Shown here in pieces: positions 18,057 to 27,366 of a stretch of 64,000 nt of DNA (position 1 is the first letter of the stretch; every line of letters begins with the position of its first letter). Origin of the DNA: an uncultured Mediterraneibacter sp. (lineage in GTDB: Bacteria > Bacillota > Clostridia > Lachnospirales > Lachnospiraceae); contig NZ_CAKRGI010000008.1 in assembly GCF_934330165.1 (NCBI RefSeq), forward strand, positions 1 to 64,000, in the 5' to 3' direction. A model generated the notes under the pieces. The model saw nothing but the letters and a program-made list of their open reading frames with translations, had not been told where the DNA came from and ran no database searches. Both the position numbers and the translations under genes were made by a program.

Positions 18057-19259
18057 ATGCCAAAGTTAAATGAAAATTATCAGAACGTAAAAGACAGCTA
18101 TCTTTTTGCAGAAATTGCCAGAAGAGTAAAAGTATATGAGGAAACTCATCCGGACAAAGCAGATCAGATCATCCGCCTTGGAATAGGTGATGTGACTCTT
18201 CCGCTTACGAAGAGCGTGATCGATGCACTTCATGAAGCAGTGGATTCTCAGGCAGTGTCTGAGACGTTTATGGGATATGGTCCGGAGCAGGGATATGAGT
18301 TTGCACGCAAGGCGATTGCAGATTATTATGCAAGGAATGGCATTGAGGTTGATCCGGCAGCAATCTTTATTTCAGACGGAGCTAAGAGCGATACAGGAAA
18401 TATCACAGAACTTTTTTCAAATGATAATGTAGTTCTTGTCCCGGATCCGGTTTACCCGGTTTATGTGGATACCAATACGATGGATGGAAAGAAGATCATC
18501 TATATGAATGGAACAGAGGAAAATGATTTCCTTCCGATGCCGGATGATAAAGTAAAGGCAGACATCATTTATCTTTGCTCTCCGAACAATCCGACAGGAG
18601 CAAGCTACAATAAAGAGCAGTTGAAAGCATGGGTTGATTATGCCCTGAAGAATGACTCGGTAATCCTTTATGACTCTGCCTATGAGGCATTTATTACCGA
18701 TCAGGATCTTCCACGCAGTATTTATGCGATTGAAGGTGCAAAGAAGTGTGCGATTGAATTCTGTTCTCTGTCCAAGACAGCAGGATTTACAGGAACTCGT
18801 TTCTCCTATACGGTTGTTCCGACAGAGCTGGTGTTTACGGCTTCTAATGGAGCAGCATTAAGCCTTCATGATATGTGGAACAGAAGACAGTCTACAAAAT
18901 TCAACGGTACGCCATATATTATTCAGTATGCGGCAGCGAAGGTCTTCACAGAAGAAGGAATGGCAGAGTGCCAGCAAAATATCGAATACTACAGAGAGAA
19001 TGCACGCATGATCGCAGAAACTCTGAAGAAGAAAAATATCTGGTTTACAGGTGGAGTAAATTCTCCATATATCTGGTTCAAATGCCCGAAAGAGATGGAA
19101 TCCTGGGAGTTCTTTGATTATCTGCTTGAGAATGCACAGATCGTGGGAACACCGGGAGCAGGATTTGGTGAGAATGGAAAGAATTATTTCAGACTGACTT
19201 CCTTTGGAAAGCATGAGAAGACAGCTGAGGCAATGAAGCGTTTTGACGAATTATTTTAG
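18057..19259 (+). CDS. dapL: LL-diaminopimelate aminotransferase
   Basis: A 400-residue PLP enzyme (class I/II fold) that makes LL-diaminopimelate directly from tetrahydrodipicolinate and glutamate, for lysine and peptidoglycan. The N terminus LNENYQNVKDSYLFAEIARRV, shown here in part as LNENYQNVKDSYLF, and the motif RLGIGDVTLPL are characteristic of DapL. The PLP lysine lies in SLSKTAGFTGTR and the cofactor region in CSPNNPTGA. Length matches the family (about 400-410). AAGGAAGAG precedes the start. An extended -10 (TGCTAATAT, ending 18013) is a possible promoter element. No lysine riboswitch was seen. Confidence 0.95.
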   Translation: MPKLNENYQNVKDSYLFAEIARRVKVYEETHPDKADQIIRLGIGDVTLPLTKSVIDALHEAVDSQAVSETFMGYGPEQGYEFARKAIADYYARNGIEVDPAAIFISDGAKSDTGNITELFSNDNVVLVPDPVYPVYVDTNTMDGKKIIYMNGTEENDFLPMPDDKVKADIIYLCSPNNPTGASYNKEQLKAWVDYALKNDSVILYDSAYEAFITDQDLPRSIYAIEGAKKCAIEFCSLSKTAGFTGTRFSYTVVPTELVFTASNGAALSLHDMWNRRQSTKFNGTPYIIQYAAAKVFTEEGMAECQQNIEYYRENARMIAETLKKKNIWFTGGVNSPYIWFKCPKEMESWEFFDYLLENAQIVGTPGAGFGENGKNYFRLTSFGKHEKTAEAMKRFDELF

Positions 19260-19332
19260 GAATCTTTTTTTGTACTAAATAAGACGATCAATGATAATGC
19301 CCTGTATTCTGCACAAGAAGAACTGAAAAAAA

Positions 19333-19372
19333 TAATGTTGGGAGCGAAAGTTCCCAACATTATTTTTTTAAA
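19333..19372. terminator. Bidirectional intrinsic terminator between dapL and tetR
   Basis: A long stem, AATAATGTTGGGA with TTCCCAACATTATT, flanked by A on the left and T on the right, so it can work in both directions between the convergent dapL and tetR genes. Confidence 0.88.
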
Positions 19373-19976
19373 CCGGAGTTTCTGTAATATATACTTTGCA
19401 GATCTGCTTGAGTGCAGCGTGCATATAAGGCATATATTCTTCCATCGACACAGGCTCGTTATGAAGAATACAGTTATAGCTGGTAGAACTGATAAATTCG
19501 ATCAGGGTGAAGAGTAAAAGTTTTGGAGAAGAACATTCTACGTGATACCGCTGTAAGGAATCGAGATAGTGGTTGTAAAACTTCTGGGAAACCAGTGCTC
19601 CGGTACCGACCGCATCCTGAAATACGCCCCACGAAAGGTTCTTGGAGAGAAATTTCATCAGTCCCTGCTGATTCTGAAACCGTTCAATAATATAATCCGT
19701 TACAAAAAGAATTTCTTCTTCAAAGGTAGGGACAGCGGCAGCGTCCAGTGCCTTATGTGCATCGTCAAAAAGCTGGCTGGCTTTAAATGCGATCAGCTTA
19801 TCCCGCAAGTCATATTTATCTTTAAAATACAAATAAAAAGTTCCTTTTGCCAGTCCGGCCTGATTTACAATGTCGGATACGGTTGTCTTTGCAAAGCCTT
19901 TTCCTGTAAAAAGGTCAAATGCTGTCTGAAGCAGTGTATTCATTTTCAATTTTTTATTATCCTCTACTTTTCCCAT
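19368..19976 (-). CDS. TetR/AcrR family regulator
   Basis: A 202-residue repressor-type protein. The N-terminal helix-turn-helix includes TVSDIVNQAGLAKGTFYLYF (residues about 33-52), the family hallmark; the helical C-terminal half is the ligand and dimerisation domain. It is divergent from an MMPL exporter and a secreted partner gene, so it probably represses them and responds to an exported hydrophobic compound. This is inference from position. Confidence 0.92.
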   Translation of the reverse strand: MGKVEDNKKLKMNTLLQTAFDLFTGKGFAKTTVSDIVNQAGLAKGTFYLYFKDKYDLRDKLIAFKASQLFDDAHKALDAAAVPTFEEEILFVTDYIIERFQNQQGLMKFLSKNLSWGVFQDAVGTGALVSQKFYNHYLDSLQRYHVECSSPKLLLFTLIEFISSTSYNCILHNEPVSMEEYMPYMHAALKQICKVYITETPV

Positions 19977-20190
19977 ATCCAGTCGCCTCCTCTATGATAA
20001 TAAAAATTCATGACTCATGACGATAAATTTATCAAATTAAAATATCTGTCTGCATACCAGATTATTATTTTACTACCAGATTCTGCAGAAATTCAAGCAG
20101 ATTTTTTACTGATTTCTCTTTTTAGTATGGCACGTTTTCCGTGAAAGTCAATAAAAAATGACTAAAATTCAGTTTTTTGACTTTCTAATA

Positions 20191-20218
20191 TTGACTATTG
20201 GTCATTTTGAGCTATACT
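20191..20218 (+). promoter_or_regulatory. Promoter and probable TetR operator of the MMPL operon
   Basis: TTGACT (20191-20196) and TATACT (20213-20218) with a 16-bp spacer. The dyad TGAC-N5-GTCA at 20192-20204 overlaps the -35 box. Further TGACT/AGTCA elements occur at about 20145-20185. The layout suits repression by the divergent TetR protein. Confidence 0.6.
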
Positions 20219-20261
20219 AGAAGAGGCTAAAATATATGAGACAGTTTAGGAGATGATACAA

Positions 20262-22352
20262 ATGGTCAAAGTTGGCAAATGGATTGCCAGGCACAGGGTT
20301 CTGATGCTGATCGTCGGATTCCTGCTGATCATTCCGTCAGTGATCGGGATGGCAAAGACAAGAGTAAATTATGATTTGCTCAGCTATCTTCCAGAGCATC
20401 TGGAGACAGTAAAAGGTCAGGATATTCTGGTGGATGAGTATGGCATGGGAGCATTTTCCATGGTCGTGGTCGAGAACATGGATATGAAAGATGTTCAAAA
20501 ACTGGAAGAAAAATTTGAGAATGTTTCTCATGTAAAGGATGTTTTGTGGTATGACGATGTTGCGGACATCAGCCTTCCGGTAGAGATGATCCCAGATGAT
20601 CTGCGGGAAGCCTTTTTCAAAGGTGATGCAACGATGATGCTTGTATTATTTGATAATACGACATCTTCAGATGAATCCATGGATGCAGTCAGTGAGATGA
20701 GAAAGATCGCAAATGAGCAGTGCTTTATCAGTGGAATGACAGGTGTTGTAGCAGATATCAAGAATCTGGCACTGAAAGAACTTCCGATCTATGTTGTGAT
20801 CGCAGCACTTTTAAGTCTGATTGTTCTGGAACTGACTTCGGGTTCTTTCGTTGTTCCGATCTTGTTCCTTCTGAGTATCGGACTGGCGATTCTCTATAAT
20901 CTGGGAAGTAATGTTTTTCTGGGAGAGACTTCCTATATTACAAAAGCACTGACAGCAGTTCTGCAATTAGGAGTTACGATGGACTATTCCATTTTCCTGC
21001 TGAACAGTTATGAGGAGAATAAAAAGCGATTTCCGGGAGAAAAGGAGCGTGCCATGGGGCATGCGATCGCCAATACATTTAAGTCTGTTGCAGGAAGTTC
21101 TGTGACGACGGTTGCAGGCTTTGTTGCCCTGTGTGTAATGACTTTCGCACTTGGACGGGATCTCGGAATCGTTATGGCGAAAGGTGTACTGATCGGAGTG
21201 GTTTGCTGTGTAACAGTTCTTCCGTCACTGGTACTGGTTTTTGACAAACCGATTGAAAAGACTCAGCATAAACTGCTTTTAAGCAACATGGATAAGCCCT
21301 CTGCATTTATTACAAAGCATTATAAGGCATGGATCCTTATTTTCCTGATCCTTCTGTTTCCTGCGATTTACGGAAATAATCATACAAAGATCTACTATAA
21401 TATTGCAGAGTCTCTTCCGGAGACACTGGACAGTAATGTGGCGAATGCAGAACTGAAGAAAGACTTCAATATGAGTAATCTGCACATGGTCATGATGGAT
21501 AAGAACATGGATGCAAAGCAGAAAAAGAAGATGCTTGAAGAGATTGATGAAGTAAAAGGTGTCAAATGGACGATCAGCATGAATTCTCTGATCGGTCCGA
21601 CAGTACCGGATTTTATGATCCCGGATGACATTAAAGAGATGCTTCAGAGCGATGATTGTGAACTTGCTTTTGTATGCTCGGAGTATGAGTCGGCAACAGA
21701 CGAGGTCAATACACAGATTTCAGCCATTGATAAGATCGTGAAGTCTTATGACAAGAGTGGAATGGTCATTGGAGAAGCTCCACTGATGAAGGATCTGCAG
21801 GATGTGACAGATGTGGATTTAGTGAATGTAAATGCTATTTCCATTGCAGCAATCTTCCTTATTATCATGATCATATTCAAGTCCATCTCCCTGCCGGTTA
21901 TTCTGGTAGCGGTAATTGAATTTGCGATCATGGTCAATATGGCAATCCCGTTTTATCAGGGAAACAGTCTTCCATTTGTGGCAAGTATTGTAATCGGAGC
22001 AATCCAGTTGGGAGCAACGGTGGATTATGCGATCCTGATGACAACCCGTTATCAGAAAGAACGTCAGCGTGGAAGAGAGAAGATGGAAGCAATCAGTATT
22101 GCACATAAGACCAGTATGCCGTCGATTATCAGCAGTGGGCTGAGCTTTTTCGCAGCAACATTCGGAGTAGCCTGCTACTCACAGGTAGAGATGATCGGTT
22201 CGATCTGTACCCTGCTTGCAAGGGGAGCGATCATTAGCATGATCGTAGTTATCCTGATCCTGCCTGCAATGTTTATGATATTTGATAAGGTAATATGCAA
22301 GACCTCGATAGGATTCCTCGGGGCAAAAAAGAAACCCGCAGAGGTTAAATAG
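20262..22352 (+). CDS. MMPL-family RND exporter
   Basis: A 696-residue membrane protein with the two-fold RND/MMPL plan: each half has one helix, a soluble extracytoplasmic loop and about five more helices. The conserved helix motifs GVTMDYSIFLLNSYEE (near 240) and GATVDYAILMTTRYQKE (near 585) are typical. The start at 20262 is preferred over 20253 because TAGGAG (20247-20252) is then 9 bp away. MMPL proteins export lipids or hydrophobic compounds. It is probably co-transcribed with the secreted heptad-repeat protein 14 bp downstream. Confidence 0.92.
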   Translation: MVKVGKWIARHRVLMLIVGFLLIIPSVIGMAKTRVNYDLLSYLPEHLETVKGQDILVDEYGMGAFSMVVVENMDMKDVQKLEEKFENVSHVKDVLWYDDVADISLPVEMIPDDLREAFFKGDATMMLVLFDNTTSSDESMDAVSEMRKIANEQCFISGMTGVVADIKNLALKELPIYVVIAALLSLIVLELTSGSFVVPILFLLSIGLAILYNLGSNVFLGETSYITKALTAVLQLGVTMDYSIFLLNSYEENKKRFPGEKERAMGHAIANTFKSVAGSSVTTVAGFVALCVMTFALGRDLGIVMAKGVLIGVVCCVTVLPSLVLVFDKPIEKTQHKLLLSNMDKPSAFITKHYKAWILIFLILLFPAIYGNNHTKIYYNIAESLPETLDSNVANAELKKDFNMSNLHMVMMDKNMDAKQKKKMLEEIDEVKGVKWTISMNSLIGPTVPDFMIPDDIKEMLQSDDCELAFVCSEYESATDEVNTQISAIDKIVKSYDKSGMVIGEAPLMKDLQDVTDVDLVNVNAISIAAIFLIIMIIFKSISLPVILVAVIEFAIMVNMAIPFYQGNSLPFVASIVIGAIQLGATVDYAILMTTRYQKERQRGREKMEAISIAHKTSMPSIISSGLSFFAATFGVACYSQVEMIGSICTLLARGAIISMIVVILILPAMFMIFDKVICKTSIGFLGAKKKPAEVK

Positions 22353-22366
22353 AAGGGAGTTAAATT

Positions 22367-24862
22367 ATGAACAAGAACAGAAAAATCAAACGCAGCCTTA
22401 CAACTTCGCTTGCTGTTGGAATGTCAGTCATGCTGGGAGCGGTTCCGGTTTATGCGGCAGGCAGCACAGATACGCAGGATGTATATAAGGAAGAAACGGT
22501 TTATGTCAATGCAGACGCAACAGGAAATAGTGACGAGGTGACTGTATCTGACTGGCTGAAAAATTCTGGAAGTGTATCGGGCAATCTGACCGATGAAAGT
22601 ATTTTGAAAGAGATTAAGAATGTCAAAGGTGATGAGACATTTACGGAGAATGGAGATCAGTTGACCTGGAATACTGCGGGAGAAGATATTTATTATCAGA
22701 GTACGACAGATAAGGAACTTCCGGTATCTGTAAAACTGACCTATTTTCTGGATGGCAAGGAAGTAAAACCGGATGAGCTGAAGGGAAAGAGCGGACATCT
22801 CAAGATCCGGGTACAGTATACAAATAACGAAAAGAAGACCGTCACAGTGGATGGAAAAGAAGAGGAAGTTTATACACCATTTGTCATGATGACCGGAATG
22901 ATCCTTCCGAATGAGACTTTCAGCAATGTAACGATCGACAATGGAAAAGTTATTTCAGATGGAAGCCGTAATATTGTAATCGGATTTGGTATGCCGGGAC
23001 TTAAGGACAGCCTTGATCTGGATGAAGAGACAACAAAAGAAGCAGAGGATAAGGGAGTAACGATTCCAGAAAACTTTGAAATGGAGGCAGATGTAACTGA
23101 TTTTACAATGTCTTCCACTTTTACGGTTGCTCTGACAGATCTGCTGGATGATATGGATATGGATAATATCATGGATGTTGATTCTCTGAAAGATTCATTG
23201 AATGAGTTGGAAGATGCTGCACTGGAACTGGTCAGCGGATCAGGAACACTGGCAGAAAGTGTTTCCACACTGGCAGACGGAGTGAGCAGTTATACAGCAG
23301 GTGCAGATGAACTGAATGCGGGCATTCAGAAATATCTTGGCAGCAACGGAGAACTGAATGGCAGTGTGACAGAGTATGTCAATGGAGTAGGCACAGTTGT
23401 CAAAGGCGTTAAAGACTATACAAGTGGAACCAATGCACTGGCGAACGGTGTAATTACCTATGTGGCAGGCGAGAAGAAGATTGCAGCAGGTGCTGCACAG
23501 TTATCTCAGTTGAGCAAAGGTCTGGAGCAGGTGCAGACAGCTGTAGATACATTGAGCAAAGCAGCTGACGGCAAAGGAGAGGCAACAGACGATCTGGTGA
23601 TCGCAGCAAACCAGCTTGCAGCAGGTACAAAGCAGTTACAGTCAGTACTTGGCTCAGAGGAAGTGACAGCTCTGCTGACGCAGGTGAATGGTATGGTGAC
23701 AACCGGAAATGAACTGATTTCTGCAACGGAATCTCTTTCTGCAAGTCTTCAGACAGGAATTGCCACACCGGTAGAAAATATTGCAGCAGCACTGACTGGA
23801 ATGGAAACGCAGCTTAATGCAATCAATACTCAGCTCGGAACACTGCAAAGTGACTGTGAGACAGCGGTTGCAGATGTCAATGCGAAGATCACGGATTACA
23901 ATACAAAAGTGGATGCAGCACAGGCAGCAGCCAATACAAGCAAGACGCAGATTGCAAATGCGATCAGTGCTTTGCAGACCCAGTTAAATGCGACAACAGA
24001 TGAGTCCGTAAGAAATCAGATCAGTACAGCAATCACAGCACTTCAGAATGCACAGACTGCTGCAGACGGACTGAACAATGTACAGAAAGCATCTGCAATC
24101 ACGGTCAGTGTACCGACTTTTGATCTGTCAGCGATCACAGGCGGGGCAGCAACACTTCAGACAAATCTGAAGACATTTAAAGAGACTGCAGCAGCATTAC
24201 AGCAGCAGTTTCCGGAAATGCAGAAGAAGCTGGATGCTATTGCAGCAGCAAAGGACAGTCTTCCGTCAGATTCAATCAGCCAGCTTACAGCATCTGTGAC
24301 TCAGTTGAATCAGGGAATGCAGGAACTGAATATCGGACTTGGAACTCTTGCAGGCGGACTTGGACAGCTGAATACATCTGTTCAGGGACAGTTCCCGACA
24401 GCAATCCGGGGAATTACTGAATTGAATGGTGGATTTATGCAGCTCGGAGCTTATAATACTTCTCTTCTTTCAGGAGCAGAACAACTGAAGGGAAGCAGTT
24501 CAACACTGGCAGCCGGAGTCGGAACGCTGCAAAGCGGAACAAACCAGCTTGCATCCGGTCTGAATACACTTGGTTCACAGATGTCAGCCGGTGCAGCGAA
24601 ACTTTCAGCCAACAGTAATGCACTTCGTGAAGGAGCTTCTGCACTTTCAGAAGGAGCAAAGAAACTGGCAGATGGTATGGATCAGTTCGATAAAGAGGGA
24701 ACCAGCAAATTAAAGAGTACAGTAGAGGATGAATTCGGAGATGTACTTGACAGACTCAAAGCATTGACATCCAGTGACTGCACCTATAATACATTCAGTG
24801 GTAGGGACAGTAAGATGGATGGAAGTGTAAAATTTGTGATCGAGACAGAAGCAATCGAATAA
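22367..24862 (+). CDS. Secreted heptad-repeat protein (YhgE/Pip-like LxxG repeats)
   Basis: An 831-residue protein with a signal peptide (about 1-31, ending VYA), a beta-rich N-terminal part (about 40-260), then a long helical region with many xxxLxxG-type heptads such as LAGGLGQLNTSV and LASGLNTLGSQM. It ends without a C-terminal membrane helix, unlike full YhgE/Pip proteins. Genes of this type are often paired with MMPL exporters, where they may act as an extracytoplasmic fibre or adaptor; that role is inference. The TetR-MMPL-heptad arrangement supports one export unit. Confidence 0.8.
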   Translation: MNKNRKIKRSLTTSLAVGMSVMLGAVPVYAAGSTDTQDVYKEETVYVNADATGNSDEVTVSDWLKNSGSVSGNLTDESILKEIKNVKGDETFTENGDQLTWNTAGEDIYYQSTTDKELPVSVKLTYFLDGKEVKPDELKGKSGHLKIRVQYTNNEKKTVTVDGKEEEVYTPFVMMTGMILPNETFSNVTIDNGKVISDGSRNIVIGFGMPGLKDSLDLDEETTKEAEDKGVTIPENFEMEADVTDFTMSSTFTVALTDLLDDMDMDNIMDVDSLKDSLNELEDAALELVSGSGTLAESVSTLADGVSSYTAGADELNAGIQKYLGSNGELNGSVTEYVNGVGTVVKGVKDYTSGTNALANGVITYVAGEKKIAAGAAQLSQLSKGLEQVQTAVDTLSKAADGKGEATDDLVIAANQLAAGTKQLQSVLGSEEVTALLTQVNGMVTTGNELISATESLSASLQTGIATPVENIAAALTGMETQLNAINTQLGTLQSDCETAVADVNAKITDYNTKVDAAQAAANTSKTQIANAISALQTQLNATTDESVRNQISTAITALQNAQTAADGLNNVQKASAITVSVPTFDLSAITGGAATLQTNLKTFKETAAALQQQFPEMQKKLDAIAAAKDSLPSDSISQLTASVTQLNQGMQELNIGLGTLAGGLGQLNTSVQGQFPTAIRGITELNGGFMQLGAYNTSLLSGAEQLKGSSSTLAAGVGTLQSGTNQLASGLNTLGSQMSAGAAKLSANSNALREGASALSEGAKKLADGMDQFDKEGTSKLKSTVEDEFGDVLDRLKALTSSDCTYNTFSGRDSKMDGSVKFVIETEAIE

Positions 24863-24900
24863 TTGACGATTCACTTATATTTGTATCATCTTATAAAGAG

Positions 24901-24946
24901 GGACGGAACAGATACTTGACCGGTATCTGTTCCGTCCTGTTAGTTT
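24901..24946 (+). terminator. Intrinsic terminator after the MMPL operon
   Basis: A perfect 15-bp stem (24901-24915 with 24923-24937), 7-base loop, then a T-rich stretch. Confidence 0.88.
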
Positions 24947-25028
24947 TACGCTCAAATGGAAGAAAACAGTTTTTCAGTATAATCTGCTCTGCTCGGGAAA
25001 TACTTCTAAAAAAGAAAGAAGGCAGAAT

Positions 25029-25295
25029 ATGGGAAAGAAAAAAGAAAAACCGATCAATTTAAACGAACTGGAAGAGGAAGAGAAAATGAAGTATGAGATT
25101 GCGGAAGAACTGGGACTGTTAGACAGGGTACTTGCACAGGGCTGGAAATCTCTTACTTCCAAAGAGACCGGAAGGATCGGCGGACTGGTGACAAAAAGAA
25201 GACGGGAGCAGGAGGACGGGACAGCACAGCCGGAGAAAAAATATAGAAAACCGGAAGAGGAAAGGCAGAATTTTGACAAAACCACTCATTTTTGA
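25029..25295 (+). CDS. Small acid-soluble spore protein, alpha/beta type
   Basis: An 88-residue protein. Residues about 19-60 match the alpha/beta SASP family: KYEIAEELGL, then a linker, then SKETGRIGGLVTKRRRE, corresponding to the conserved GxxGGxxTKR DNA-binding segment. These proteins coat and protect spore DNA. The lysine-rich N terminus and charged tail are longer than in classical SspA/B. It implies the host sporulates. Confidence 0.78.
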   Translation: MGKKKEKPINLNELEEEEKMKYEIAEELGLLDRVLAQGWKSLTSKETGRIGGLVTKRRREQEDGTAQPEKKYRKPEEERQNFDKTTHF

Positions 25296-25335
25296 TAAAA
25301 TGCTCAGAACGGGGAGCATGGTTGGGTGATTTATT

Positions 25336-26004
25336 ATGATAGAAAAGATGAATATATTTGATGTGGAGATTCCAATCCTGACAGCAAAGGAAGCGATGAT
25401 CCAGGCGATGCAGTATCTCGAGAGTGAGTCAGTGGATACGATCGAGCTGGTTTCCATGGATATGCTGATGAAAGAAAGAGAAAATGCACAATGGAAAGAG
25501 CAGATCAATGAACTGACGATGCTGCTGCCGGAGAATACAGAGATCCTGAAAGCGGCGGAGATAGAAAATGAAAAGCTGTTCCGGGAAACTGAAGAGAACG
25601 TTTTCCTTAAGATGTTCATGAAGTATATGCAAAAAAGTCATAAAAAAATATTTCTGCTTGCAGACAGTGAGGAAAATCTGGGAAAAGTAGAGACAGTTCT
25701 GTCCCGGCACAACCGGGGGATCCGCATTACCGGGCAGACGGTGGTTTCGGAGAATGAAGAGCAGATCCAGGATGCGATCAATGCCATCAATGGAACGGAG
25801 ACAGACTGCATTTTTTCGGTGCTGCCGTCCCCGTTCCAGGAACGGTTTATTACGGAAAATAAAGCCCTTCTGAATGTACGGGTCTGGCTGGGAGGCGGCT
25901 GTGCGTTCACAGGGCATCTGGATGAGATAAAGTTGAGAAATCGGATTCGTTTTTTCATTCAGAAGAAAATTTTCAGATATCATGTAGAACAGGAAAAAGA
26001 ATAA
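25336..26004 (+). CDS. Divergent WecG/TagA/CpsF-like glycosyltransferase-family protein
   Basis: A 222-residue protein resembling the WecG/TagA/CpsF fold: an N-terminal IDxEIPILTAKEA-like strand-helix, a central block KIFLLADSEENLGKVETVL (the cofactor region in the family), and a C-terminal block VWLGGGCAFTGH followed by a basic helix near residues 180-215. The usual invariant residues of the family (the acidic catalytic pair and the GLEW motif) are not evident, so it may be non-catalytic or of changed specificity. It could be envelope-related or, given the SASP neighbour, linked to sporulation; neither is shown. The ribosome site is weak. Confidence 0.6.
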   Translation: MIEKMNIFDVEIPILTAKEAMIQAMQYLESESVDTIELVSMDMLMKERENAQWKEQINELTMLLPENTEILKAAEIENEKLFRETEENVFLKMFMKYMQKSHKKIFLLADSEENLGKVETVLSRHNRGIRITGQTVVSENEEQIQDAINAINGTETDCIFSVLPSPFQERFITENKALLNVRVWLGGGCAFTGHLDEIKLRNRIRFFIQKKIFRYHVEQEKE

Positions 26005-26239
26005 TGGATTTGCCTGAAAATAAGATCTATATTCGGAAAATTGTGAACTATGCCAAGTCTGAAAATATGAATTTTTTGTAAAAAATTCAAAAAAATGACT
26101 AAAATAAAAGGATTTACTCTTTATTTTTTTGCAGTTTTGACTTAATATACTAAGTGGAAATGTGTACGTAAAAAAAATCGACACGAAAGGTATGTGTAAA
26201 TTGCACATATCGAAGAACGGATGGAATGGAGGAAAAAGG

Positions 26240-27331
26240 ATGATTTCTAATCAGATACTTCAGAATACGATTGAAGGATTGAAGGGGATTTCCAAGGTTG
26301 ATTTTTGTGTGTTAGATACAGAGGGAAAGGAACTGGCGGCTACAGGTGAGGTGGATAAGAACTGTTCGGATGCAGTGCTTGCATTTGTGGAATCCCCTGC
26401 TGACAGTCAGGTGATTCAGGGGAGACAGTTTTTCAAGATCTTTGATGAGCAGCGTCTGGAATATGTGCTTGTTGCCAATGGAGACAGTGAGGGCGAATAT
26501 ATGCTCGGCAAGATTGCGGCATTTCAGATCCAAAGCCTTCTTGTTGCATATAAGGAGAGATTTGACAAGGATAATTTTATCAAAAACCTGCTTTTGGATA
26601 ACCTTTTGCTTGTGGATATTTATAATCGTGCCAAAAAATTACATATTGACACGGAAGTGAAACGTGTTATCTTTATTATTGAGACATCTCATGAAAAAGA
26701 CAGTGCGGCTCTTGACAATGTGCGGAATCTTCTTGGAGGCAAATCCCGTGATTTTGTAACTGCGGTAGATGAGAAGAATATTATTGTTGTAAAAGAACTT
26801 TCAGAGAAAGATGGAAATAAAGAACTTGAAAAAATGGCGAAGGATATGTTGGATCTGCTCCGGTCAGAGGGAGGTGACGAGCAGGTACATATAGCATATG
26901 GAACGATCGTCAACGACATCAAGGAAGTTTCCAAATCTTATAAAGAAGCCAAGCTGGCGTTGGATGTAGGCAAGATCTTCTTTAGTGAGAAAGATATCGT
27001 TGCCTATACAACTCTTGGAATCGGCAGACTGATCTATCAGCTTCCGCTTCCGTTGTGCAAGATGTTTATCAAGGAGATTTTTGAAGCAAAATCTCCGGAT
27101 GACTTTGATGAAGAGACATTGACTACGATCAATAAGTTCTTCGAGAACAGTCTCAATGTATCCGAGACATCCAGACAGCTTTACATCCACAGAAATACTC
27201 TGGTATACAGACTGGATAAACTGCAGAAGAGTACAGGTCTTGATCTGCGTGTCTTTGAGGATGCGATCACGTTCAAGATCGCTCTGATGGTAGTGAAGTA
27301 CATGAAGTACATGGAGTCATTAGAATACTAG
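26240..27331 (+). CDS. PucR/CdaR-family transcriptional regulator
   Basis: A 363-residue regulator with an N-terminal sensor region, a central GGDEF-like PucR segment (about 120-270) and a C-terminal PucR-type helix-turn-helix near 305-355 (NVSETSRQLYIHRNTLVYRL, then DAITFKIAL). The start at 26240 has GGAGG at 26228-26232; an in-frame ATG at 26162 has no ribosome site. The family includes sugar-diacid and purine catabolism activators, but this one lies 35 bp before ftsE, so the target may be local. The effector is unknown. Confidence 0.85.
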   Translation: MISNQILQNTIEGLKGISKVDFCVLDTEGKELAATGEVDKNCSDAVLAFVESPADSQVIQGRQFFKIFDEQRLEYVLVANGDSEGEYMLGKIAAFQIQSLLVAYKERFDKDNFIKNLLLDNLLLVDIYNRAKKLHIDTEVKRVIFIIETSHEKDSAALDNVRNLLGGKSRDFVTAVDEKNIIVVKELSEKDGNKELEKMAKDMLDLLRSEGGDEQVHIAYGTIVNDIKEVSKSYKEAKLALDVGKIFFSEKDIVAYTTLGIGRLIYQLPLPLCKMFIKEIFEAKSPDDFDEETLTTINKFFENSLNVSETSRQLYIHRNTLVYRLDKLQKSTGLDLRVFEDAITFKIALMVVKYMKYMESLEY

Positions 27332-27366
27332 GAATTTTGAGGAGTATGGATAATTAGGAGGAACAT

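Noticed and set aside
20153..26104. A 16-bp string (AAAAAATGACTAAAAT) at 20153-20168 and again at about 26089-26104
   Set aside because: It is AT-rich and occurs in unrelated intergenic regions; probably chance, though a shared regulator cannot be excluded.
25429..26208. 259-codon open frame on the minus strand
   Set aside because: Antisense to the WecG-like gene and its downstream region; no ribosome site, no recognisable domain, improbable composition.
26005..26239. Promoter candidate TTGACT at 26137-26142 before the PucR-type gene
   Set aside because: No -10 box lies at a suitable distance, so a promoter could not be supported.
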